Program-made: the position numbers and the translations under genes
Assembly (NCBI GenBank): GCA_945876515.1
Contig: CAMCPF010000122.1
Span: 1-8,223 of the forward strand
DNA: 8,223 bases
DNA from: Candidatus Kuenenia stuttgartensis
Lineage (GTDB): Bacteria > Planctomycetota > Planctomycetia > Pirellulales > UBA1268
Direction: 5' to 3'
Shown here: positions 1 to 5,104 of the stretch, one piece after another
How the letters are laid out: each line of letters opens with the position of its first letter
Numbering within the stretch: position 1 is the first letter of the stretch
The notes under the pieces: generated by a model
The model's database searches: none
Seen by the model: the letters and a program-made list of their open reading frames with translations, nothing else
Told to the model about the DNA's origin: nothing

Positions 1-1
1 C

Positions 2-127
2 GCCATCCTGGCTGCGCTCGGCCATCAACGCCGCTCGATCGGCACGGGCGACCCCGAGCCGTCCAACGTTTCGCCAGCCAGGGCAGGCCTCGCAAGCAAC
101 GGCAGCCAGGGCGAGAGATTCGTCTGA
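2..127 (+). CDS. 3' end of an unidentified protein (partial)
   Basis: The frame that opens at base 2 runs 41 codons to a TGA at 125-127 and would be the C-terminal tail of a protein whose start lies outside the window. The visible tail begins AILAALGHQRRSIGTGDPEP and ends NGSQGERFV. Its first half has the strong preference for G or C at the third codon position seen in the neighbouring genes; the second half is less biased and rich in Ser, Gly and Ala, as expected for a disordered tail. I recognise no family. A strong terminator lies 121 bases downstream, which fits the end of a rightward transcript. The stretch is short enough that an open frame could occur by chance in GC-rich DNA, so this is a tentative call. 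Confidence 0.35.
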   Translation, partial: AILAALGHQRRSIGTGDPEPSNVSPARAGLASNGSQGERFV

Positions 128-163
128 ACGAACGCCGCGCGCCAAAAAATCGCACGAACACGG

Positions 164-232
164 CCGCCCGGAGGTGCGGCCGCCGGGCGGAGGCCCGGCA
201 AGGCAGCAATGGCCAGGGATGACATTGCTGCC
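164..232. other. Two stem-loops, possible structured RNA
   Basis: Two inverted repeats lie between the partial left gene and the terminator. The first pairs CCGCCCG (164-170) with CGGGCGG (184-190). The second pairs GGCAGCAATG (202-211) with CATTGCTGCC (223-232), a perfect 10-bp stem with an 11-base loop. With the terminator that follows they could form a small terminated RNA or the structured 3' untranslated region of the left gene. I do not recognise a known RNA family. Confidence 0.4.
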
Positions 233-248
233 GTGTACTCAGAAAATC

Positions 249-288
249 AGGCCGGCCCGGGCGCCCAAGGGCCCGGGCCGGCCTTTCT
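249..288. terminator. Strong bidirectional intrinsic terminator
   Basis: The arms AGGCCGGCCCGGGC (249-262) and GCCCGGGCCGGCCT (271-284) form a perfect 14-bp GC-rich stem with an 8-base loop. Rightward, the stem runs into a T-rich tail (TTTCTC). Leftward, read on the other strand, it is followed by GATTTTCT. It can therefore end transcription from both sides, which suits its position between the rightward partial gene and the leftward ino1/micro-ORF unit. Confidence 0.8.
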
Positions 289-321
289 CGTCTGAGCGTG
301 GACGCCCCGACCGCATCCCGC

Positions 322-463
322 CGAAGAGCCCGAGGGCTGTTCGCCGGAAGAAGGCCGGAGCGAAGGGCTGGGTCGTTTCACCGACCCGACGGGTCCCCGC
401 GAACGGGCACCCGTGGCGAGAGCGTCCGTGCCGAAGTCACCCCGGAGGGCTTCCCGGCACGGA
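322..463. other. Cluster of four stem-loops
   Basis: No gene is seen between the terminator and the micro-ORF stop, but four consecutive dyads are. At 322-343, CGAA and AGCC pair with GGCT and TTCG across one mismatch. At 370-387, GGGTCG pairs with CGACCC. At 389-414, ACGGGT and CCCG pair with CGGG and ACCCGT around a CGAA tetraloop with one C-C mismatch. At 425-463, TCCGTGCCG pairs with CGGCACGGA and encloses a shorter stem. None has a T tract. They would be the 3' untranslated region of a leftward transcript carrying the micro-ORF, or an independent RNA. Confidence 0.4.
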
Positions 464-467
464 GGGC

Positions 468-530
468 TCAGCCGTGGCCCTTCTTCTTCTTGGCGACCTT
501 CTTGGCAGCCTTCTTCTTCTTCTTGGCCAT
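468..530 (-). CDS. Lysine-rich micro-protein, 20 residues
   Basis: The predicted peptide is MAKKKKKAAKKVAKKKKGHG, with 11 lysines in 20 residues and no acidic residue. It is led by AAGGAG exactly 8 bases before the ATG, a better ribosome binding site than that of any other gene here, and this decides the start. An in-frame ATG at 566 would add 12 residues but lacks such a site. The composition resembles the basic AKK-type tails of bacterial histone H1-like proteins, so binding to nucleic acid or another polyanion is a reasonable inference; no function is known to me. It lies on the same strand as ino1, 161 bp beyond its stop, with a terminator about 180 bp further on. It is below the length limit of most annotation pipelines. 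A chance AAG-repeat ORF is the alternative. Confidence 0.5.
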   Translation of the reverse strand: MAKKKKKAAKKVAKKKKGHG

Positions 531-538
531 GGAACTGG

Positions 539-544
539 CTCCTT
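539..544 (-). promoter_or_regulatory. Ribosome binding site of the lysine-rich micro-ORF
   Basis: On the minus strand AAGGAG stands 8 bases upstream of the ATG at 530, matching the anti-Shine-Dalgarno consensus at ideal spacing. It selects the 530 start over the in-frame ATG at 566. Confidence 0.55.
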
Positions 545-691
545 GCCATGAACATCCTGAACGCATCTCACGCCCGATCCCCCGGATGCTCTTGGGAAGG
601 GAGCAGGCGACGTTTCGACGTCACACAAGCGTGATTGCTCAGCTGATGTGCTGTCGATGAAGAGAGTTGTGGATGATGGCCACAAAAACTG

Positions 692-1927
692 TCAAGGGAA
701 AAAATCGGATTTTTTCCCGCTCGGCGCGGCGGCGCGACTTGCGATCCAGTCATGGAGCATCGCCATCTGAATGGCGAAGTCCTGCTCGACGACTCCAAGC
801 GGACTCTTGAAGAACGGCGCGAGCCACTCGAGCGCACCCGCTTCGCCGCCGCGTCGCGCCCGCTCCACCAATCGCACCAGATCGAGCACGAGCGGTGCCG
901 CGAGGATCGAGTCGCAGCCCTGCCAGGTGAACTGGAGCGTCATCGGCGTGCCGAGGAAGCCGCGGAAGTGGACGTGGTCCCAGGCGGTCTTCCAGTCCCC
1001 CATACTCTCGATGTATTCGATCGAGACGAGGGTCTGCGGCGGGTAGCCGAGGATCGCGGCCAGGAGATGATCCTTGCTCCTCACCTTGGCGGCCTTGTTC
1101 CGCGGGTCGTCGAGGACCTTGCCGTCCATGTTGCCGAAGATGTTGTGGCCCACCCAGCTCATCACCTCGAGGTTGCGGGCGGCGAACATCGGGGCCAAGA
1201 CGCTCTTGAGGAGCGTCTCACCCGTCTTGCCATCGCAGCCGGCGTGGGCGATGCCCCGCTCACGCGCCAGTTCCTGAAGGCAGGCGGGCCCGGAACCGGC
1301 CGAGGGGGTGAAGTTGACGTACGATGCGCCGGCCGCGACGGCTGCGAGAAAATAAAGGCTGCTCGCCGGCAGCGGGCAGGCGTTCGCGTCGTCGAGCAGC
1401 GGCTCGAGCTCGGCGTAGTGCCGCGGGATCGGACGCTCCGCCGGGGGCTCGGTGGAGGCGAGGTTCACGACCACGACGTGGTCGAGCCGCTCGGCCACCG
1501 CGAACGCCTCGAGGTCGGCCCGGACGCGGGCCACGCCCTGCCGCGGCGTCTCGACGACCACCGCGGCGGCCTCGTCGGCGAGCGAGCGGATCTTCTCGCC
1601 AGCGCCGACGAGCATCCCTGGCCGCAGCCGGGGTTCGACCTGGGCGAAGAAGTCGGCGGCGGCCTCGAGCAGCTCCGGCGGGATCGCGCGACTCTGGGTC
1701 CACATCCGCCAGGCCTCGCGGTCGAGCGGCCCCGAGCGGATATCGTGGCCGCCCACCACGAGGTCGGGGAAATCGACGAGGTCGAGGCCGGCACAGGCCG
1801 GGGTGGCCGTGAACAGACCGACCGGCGGAATCGCGCGGCGCTGGAGCGCCGCCAACCCCGTCATCATCGTGGTTGCGACGCCCCCCTTGGCTCCGATGAG
1901 CCACACACCGACGCGGCGACCAGGCAT
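692..1927 (-). CDS. ino1: Inositol-3-phosphate synthase (INO1 family)
   Basis: The product (411 residues) should convert glucose 6-phosphate to 1D-myo-inositol 3-phosphate with NAD+ as a recycled cofactor, the committed step to inositol lipids and inositol solutes in the cytoplasm. The N-terminus has the Rossmann pattern VWLIGAKGGVATT (residues 8-20). The catalytic half shows SYVNFTPS (202-209), CDGKTGETLLK (231-241), NIFGNMDG (262-269) and RSKDHL (283-288), matching the family's DxKTGQTxxK, GNxDG and RSK motifs. The length fits the compact prokaryotic form. The ATG at 1927 was chosen because an in-frame ATG at 2005 would add only an Arg/Pro-rich stretch unlike the family; no clear Shine-Dalgarno precedes either. 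The gene diverges from the aminotransferase across 188 bp. The C-terminal tail (SGKKSDFFP) is encoded by a palindrome and may be lineage specific. Confidence 0.93.
   Translation of the reverse strand: MPGRRVGVWLIGAKGGVATTMMTGLAALQRRAIPPVGLFTATPACAGLDLVDFPDLVVGGHDIRSGPLDREAWRMWTQSRAIPPELLEAAADFFAQVEPRLRPGMLVGAGEKIRSLADEAAAVVVETPRQGVARVRADLEAFAVAERLDHVVVVNLASTEPPAERPIPRHYAELEPLLDDANACPLPASSLYFLAAVAAGASYVNFTPSAGSGPACLQELARERGIAHAGCDGKTGETLLKSVLAPMFAARNLEVMSWVGHNIFGNMDGKVLDDPRNKAAKVRSKDHLLAAILGYPPQTLVSIEYIESMGDWKTAWDHVHFRGFLGTPMTLQFTWQGCDSILAAPLVLDLVRLVERARRGGEAGALEWLAPFFKSPLGVVEQDFAIQMAMLHDWIASRAAAPSGKKSDFFP
696..718 (-). terminator. Perfect palindrome at the ino1 3' end, possible terminator
   Basis: Eleven-base arms, GGGAAAAAATC (696-706) and GATTTTTTCCC (708-718), flank a single central base and overlap the last codons of ino1 (encoding KKSDFFP), just before its stop at 692-694. 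In a leftward transcript this folds into GGGAAAAAA paired with UUUUUUCCC around a five-base loop, with a further U run (GTTTTTG) shortly after. It may terminate or stabilise the ino1 transcript. The AT-rich stem is weaker than a standard terminator. Confidence 0.4.
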
Positions 1928-2000
1928 GGATGAGAAGTTCCGGGGAGGGCGACGGGGCGAGGCAGGCCGCGGCCGCCTGGGAAAGCCGCCGCGGGGTGGT

Positions 2001-2029
2001 ATCATTCAGACCGTGTTTGACCGCGTCAA
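2001..2029 (-). promoter_or_regulatory. Candidate sigma-70-type promoter for ino1
   Basis: On the minus strand TTGACG (2024-2029, five of six consensus positions) is separated by 17 bases from AATGAT (2001-2006, four of six). This would start transcription about 65-70 bases before the ino1 ATG. The -35 box overlaps a short dyad, TTGAC-CGC-GTCAA (2017-2029), which could be an operator. Consensus matches of this quality also arise by chance. Confidence 0.33.
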
Positions 2030-2115
2030 GGAAGCTGGCGGAACGCGCCCGATGGCGGCCCGCATTGGCAGGCCGTTCTTCCTCCCTCACCATTTTCTTC
2101 GCCTCCTCATTCTTC

Positions 2116-3333
2116 ATGGAGCCTGCAAGGTTGAAGCTGGCCGGCCGCATGGCGGCCCTCGAACCGTCCGCCACCCTGGCGATGGCCGCCCGGGCCGGGG
2201 CCCTCAAGGCCGCCGGCTGCGACGTGATCGACCTCTCGGTCGGTGAGCCCGATTTCCCCACGCCCGAGCACATCTGTCGGGCCGGGCACGAGGCGATCAC
2301 CGCCGGGTTCACGAAATACACCCCGGCGGCCGGCATCCCCGCCCTGCGGAAGGCCGTCGCCGAGGACTACACCCGCCGCTCGGGGCTGGCCGTCACCCCG
2401 GCCCAGGTCGTGATCTCGAGCGGGGCCAAGCACGCGCTCCACAATGTGTTCACGGCGCTGCTCGACGAGGGTGACGAGGTGGTGGTGCCCGCCCCCTTCT
2501 GGGTCAGTTACGCCGAACTCGTGAAGTTGACCGGCGCCCGCCCCGTGCTCGTTGAGACGAGCATCGACGACGACTTCAAGCTGCGGCCAGAGGCGCTGCG
2601 GGCGGCGCTCTCGCCCCGGACCCGGATGCTGCTGGTCTGCTCGCCGAGCAACCCCACGGGCGTGGTCTACCGGCCCGAGGAGCTCGCGGCCCTGGCTGAT
2701 GTGGCCATCGAGGCGGATCTCGCCGTGGTGGCCGACGAGATCTACGACCAGCTCGTCTTCGACGGGCGGAAGAGCCCCTCCTTCCCGACCCTGCGGCCGG
2801 GGCTCGCCGAGCGCACGGTCGTCGTGGCGGGCGTGAGCAAGACCTACTCCATGACCGGCTGGCGGATCGGCTGGACGATCGCGCCGGAGCCGCTCTCCAA
2901 GGCGATCGGAAATCTCCAGAGCCAGGAAACGAGCAACCCGTCGAGCATCAGCCAGCATGCGGCGCTCGCCGCCCTGACCGGCCCGCAGGACTGCGTGGCG
3001 GCCATGCGGGACGTATTTCAGAAGCGGCGCGATCTCGTCGCCGGCCGGCTGCGGGCGCTGCCGGGCGTCAGGCTGCCCGACGTGGGGGGCGCCTTCTATG
3101 CCTTCTTCGACATCCGCGAGCCCCTGGCCGCGGCCCGCTCGGCGGGGATCACGACGAGCGGGCAATGGTGCGAGGCGCTCCTCGAGCGGCAGCAAGTGGC
3201 GCTCGTGGCCGGCAGCGCCTTCGGCGCCGAAGGGCACGTCCGGATGAGCTTCGCCGCCGGCGACGGGCAACTCGGCCGCGGCCTCGATCGGATCGCCGCG
3301 TTCCTGGCCGACTCCGGGGCCACCCGCGGCTAG
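2116..3333 (+). CDS. aspC: PLP-dependent class I aminotransferase (aspartate aminotransferase type)
   Basis: This 405-residue fold-type I PLP enzyme most likely transfers the amino group of aspartate to 2-oxoglutarate in the cytoplasm. Visible motifs are SVGEPDFPTPEHI (41-53), GAKHAL (103-108), PAPFWVSY (125-132), SPSNPTG (176-182), DEIYDQLVF (207-215), the cofactor lysine K242 in SKTYSMTGWRIG, GAFYAF (325-330) and the substrate-carboxylate arginine R376 in HVRMSFA. The order and spacing match the I-gamma subgroup (Thermus AspC, Bacillus AspB). The ATG at 2116 puts LKLAGRMAALEPSATLA where the family starts; ATG 2149 would cut this helix. No Shine-Dalgarno is visible, only a pyrimidine-rich leader. 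The cysteine desulfurase follows after 11 bp, so co-transcription is likely. Members of this subgroup can also accept prephenate or other amino acids, so substrate is inferred. Confidence 0.92.
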   Translation: MEPARLKLAGRMAALEPSATLAMAARAGALKAAGCDVIDLSVGEPDFPTPEHICRAGHEAITAGFTKYTPAAGIPALRKAVAEDYTRRSGLAVTPAQVVISSGAKHALHNVFTALLDEGDEVVVPAPFWVSYAELVKLTGARPVLVETSIDDDFKLRPEALRAALSPRTRMLLVCSPSNPTGVVYRPEELAALADVAIEADLAVVADEIYDQLVFDGRKSPSFPTLRPGLAERTVVVAGVSKTYSMTGWRIGWTIAPEPLSKAIGNLQSQETSNPSSISQHAALAALTGPQDCVAAMRDVFQKRRDLVAGRLRALPGVRLPDVGGAFYAFFDIREPLAAARSAGITTSGQWCEALLERQQVALVAGSAFGAEGHVRMSFAAGDGQLGRGLDRIAAFLADSGATRG

Positions 3334-3344
3334 CGACACCGGTC

Positions 3345-4547
3345 ATGCCCGCTTCGCGACCGCCGGACGAGCCTGTCTACCTCGACCATGCGGCCGCCAC
3401 GCCGCTCAATCCAGACGTCGCCGCCGCGATGGAGGCCGCCGCGACGCTGGCTTTCGGCAATCCCTCGAGCCCCCACACGGCGGGCCGGGCGGCGAAGCGA
3501 CTCCTGGAAGACGCCCGCGAGCAGATCCTAGGGACACTCGGCGGGCGGGGCGCCGGTGCGGTCCGCGACCGGCTCGTGTTCACCAGCGGCGCCACCGAGG
3601 CCAACCGGCTGGGGCTCTTGGGGCTCGCAGGACCGGCCAACTGGCGGCCGGAAGGCGGCCTGGTCGCGGTTTCGACCCGCGATCACTCAAGCCTGCGGGC
3701 CGCCGCGGTGGAACTCGGCGGCCGCGGCTGGCAGGTCGTGGAGTTGCCTCTGGTCGGCACGGGTGCCGTCGATTTCGCCCCCGCCAGGTCGCTCCCTGCC
3801 TTGCCCGCTCCCCGGATCCTCACCACGACGACCGTCTGCGGGCAGACGGGGATCCGCGCCGACGTCGAAGAGGAGGCGAAACTCGCCGGAGCCGGGTGGC
3901 TCGTCCACGCCGATGCCACGCAGGGGGCAGCCTGGGACGATCTCGCCTTCGCGACCGGCCCCTGGGCCACCCTCGCGCTTGCCCCGCATAAGTTCGGAGG
4001 GCCGCGCGGGATCGGCGGGCTGGCGGTGAAAGGCGGTGTCACCCTTGCGGCTATTTCGCCCGGTCCGCAGGAACTGGGCCTGCGCGGCGGCACGGAAGCA
4101 GTGGCCCTGGCGGCCGGCTTCGCCCGCGCGCTCCAACTCGCCGCCGCCGACCGGGCGGAGGCGGCGAACCGCGTCGCAACCCTGCGCGATCGACTCGAAC
4201 AGGGCATCGTCGCATCAGCCCGCACTGCCGGCATCGACGCGGTCGTCGTCGGTGCGGACGCGCCGCGGGCGCCACACGTCGCGCTCGTCGCGCTCGCCGG
4301 CCTCGACCGGCAGGCCGTCGCGATGGCCGCCGACCTGGCCGGCGTCTGTCTGGCCACCGGCACCGCCTGCGCCAGCGGCTCAACCGAGCCCCCGGCCATC
4401 CTCGCGGCGCTCGGTCTGCCGGAGTCGTATCGAGGCGGGTCCGTCCGTCTGAGCCTTGCCCGCACCACGACCGAGGCCGACGTCGAGCAAGCGGTTGCAA
4501 GCCTCGCAGCCGTATTGAATCGCCTGGGACCAAGGCCCAGGACATGA
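3345..4547 (+). CDS. nifS: Cysteine desulfurase (NifS/IscS family)
   Basis: This 400-residue PLP enzyme should take sulfur from L-cysteine as an enzyme-bound persulfide, leaving alanine, to supply Fe-S clusters, thiolated tRNA or cofactors. The usual landmarks are in order: YLDHAAATP (12-20), FGNPSSPHTAGRAA (37-50), FTSGATEANRLG (79-90), the PLP-stacking histidine H114 in RDHSSL, D190 in HADATQG, the Schiff-base lysine K216 in APHKFGGPRGIG, LRGGTEA (246-252) and the catalytic cysteine C342 in GTACASGSTEP. The loop around C342 is of the group I (NifS/IscS) kind. Length is normal. The ATG at 3345, 11 bp after the aminotransferase stop, places the start just ahead of the conserved YLDHAA; no Shine-Dalgarno is seen. 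No iscU, nifU, iscR or iscA accompanies it, so its acceptor is unknown and the nifS symbol is a family label. Confidence 0.92.
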   Translation: MPASRPPDEPVYLDHAAATPLNPDVAAAMEAAATLAFGNPSSPHTAGRAAKRLLEDAREQILGTLGGRGAGAVRDRLVFTSGATEANRLGLLGLAGPANWRPEGGLVAVSTRDHSSLRAAAVELGGRGWQVVELPLVGTGAVDFAPARSLPALPAPRILTTTTVCGQTGIRADVEEEAKLAGAGWLVHADATQGAAWDDLAFATGPWATLALAPHKFGGPRGIGGLAVKGGVTLAAISPGPQELGLRGGTEAVALAAGFARALQLAAADRAEAANRVATLRDRLEQGIVASARTAGIDAVVVGADAPRAPHVALVALAGLDRQAVAMAADLAGVCLATGTACASGSTEPPAILAALGLPESYRGGSVRLSLARTTTEADVEQAVASLAAVLNRLGPRPRT

Positions 4548-4672
4548 CGTGGTGGCAAACGCCTGTCGGAAACCTGGCGGAAGGCCGGTCGGTCCGCAAC
4601 TGCCGGAGTCGATGACAGTTCACCACACGCTGCACTGACGCAACTCCAACGCTCAACCCACCTGCCAGAGAA

Positions 4673-4693
4673 CGGCTGCTCATCCAGCAGCCG
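4673..4693. repeat. Perfect 8-bp hairpin after the cysteine desulfurase gene
   Basis: CGGCTGCT (4673-4680) pairs perfectly with AGCAGCCG (4686-4693) around a five-base loop, CATCC. It lies 126 bases past the cysteine desulfurase stop. There is no T tract, so an intrinsic terminator is unlikely; it could protect the 3' end of the transcript or be a binding site. Confidence 0.3.
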
Positions 4694-4941
4694 GCAGCAA
4701 GCAGTCACCGACTTCTCATCGATCCGCCACCGACACGGCCGGCAACCGACAGCAATCAGACAGCATTCCAACACCAGAAACGAGGATGGACTGGGGCGGG
4801 TCAGGACACTTCTGACGCGTGTTTTCCAGAGTCATTGGCCGCTCGTATCAAGCCCGACCTCGCCGGTTTCGGAACCGATTCGTCGCGCTCTTCTTACCGC
4901 GTCCTTGCCCATGGTCTCGGGATGGCTTCAGGATCCTGGTA

Positions 4942-4979
4942 CTACTTCCTTTTATCTCTTTGAAAACAAAGAAAAGTAG
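4942..4979. promoter_or_regulatory. AT-rich nested dyad upstream of dnaN
   Basis: The stretch 4941-4980 has 12 G or C in 40 bases, in a window that is otherwise strongly GC-rich. Two nested inverted repeats are visible: CTACTT (4942-4947) with AAGTAG (4974-4979), and inside it CTTTG (4958-4962) with CAAAG (4967-4971) around AAAA. It is about 125 bases before the dnaN ATG. A regulatory or easily unwound site for the replication cluster is the likely reading, but no protein site is recognised. Confidence 0.35.
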
Positions 4980-5010
4980 CAGGGAATTCCGGCAGGTTTC
5001 CCCGGGCGAG

Positions 5011-5026
5011 CCCGTTTCGAAGCGGG
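5011..5026. repeat. Small hairpin in the dnaN leader
   Basis: CCCGTT (5011-5016) can pair with AGCGGG (5021-5026), with one G-U pair, around a UCGA loop; the DNA form is an imperfect palindrome centred on TTCGAA. It is followed by TGATTTTCGG, a poor T tract. It could be a weak terminator for upstream transcription or part of the dnaN 5' leader. Confidence 0.25.
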
Positions 5027-5104
5027 TGATTTTCGGGTACATTGACAGGTCTTCCGCACGAGCCTTTTCGGCGGCGGAATCCGTTCCAGGAACCGGTCTT
5101 GCGC

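Larger units (their letters stand above)
4548..5104. other. 557-bp gene-free region before dnaN
   Basis: No convincing gene lies here. It holds a perfect 8-bp hairpin (4673-4693), three ACCGAC copies (starting at 4707, 4729 and 4745), a small hairpin CGGTT-TCGG-AACCG (4864-4877), an AT-rich dyad (4942-4979), a GGAATTCC palindrome (4983-4990) and a hairpin at 5011-5026. A TTGACA at 5042-5047 resembles a -35 box for dnaN but no good -10 follows. A weaker pair, TTTCCA (4823-4828) and TATCAA (4846-4851), has 17-bp spacing. I found no convincing cluster of DnaA boxes. Confidence 0.5.

Noticed and set aside
170..235. Small signal recognition particle RNA, because AGGCCCGG...AAGG...GCAGC resembles the SRP core
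   Set aside because: The GGAAGG tetraloop region and the paired 5'/3' arms are not there; instead GGCAGCAATG forms a perfect hairpin of its own.
668..676. DnaA box-like TGTGGATGA
   Set aside because: One mismatch to the consensus, single copy, and far from dnaN; no cluster of boxes was found.
752..1933. Long rightward open frames opposite ino1
   Set aside because: Their translations are Arg/Gly/His-rich and match no family, while the opposite strand gives a clear inositol-3-phosphate synthase. They are GC-rich antisense shadows.
1928..2005. N-terminal extension of ino1 to an ATG at 2005
   Set aside because: The added residues are Pro/Arg-rich low complexity, unlike the family, whose Rossmann strand should start near the N-terminus. 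ATG 1927 fits.
1260..2336. Leftward frame starting in the aminotransferase gene, with a GGAGG-like site near 2100
   Set aside because: It would overlap ino1 on the same strand in another frame and becomes Arg/Gly-rich. The purine run is the complement of the pyrimidine tract before aspC.
5011..5026. T-arm of a tRNA (TTCGAA within a short stem)
   Set aside because: Stem lengths and loop do not fit a T-arm, and no acceptor stem, D-arm or anticodon arm surrounds it.
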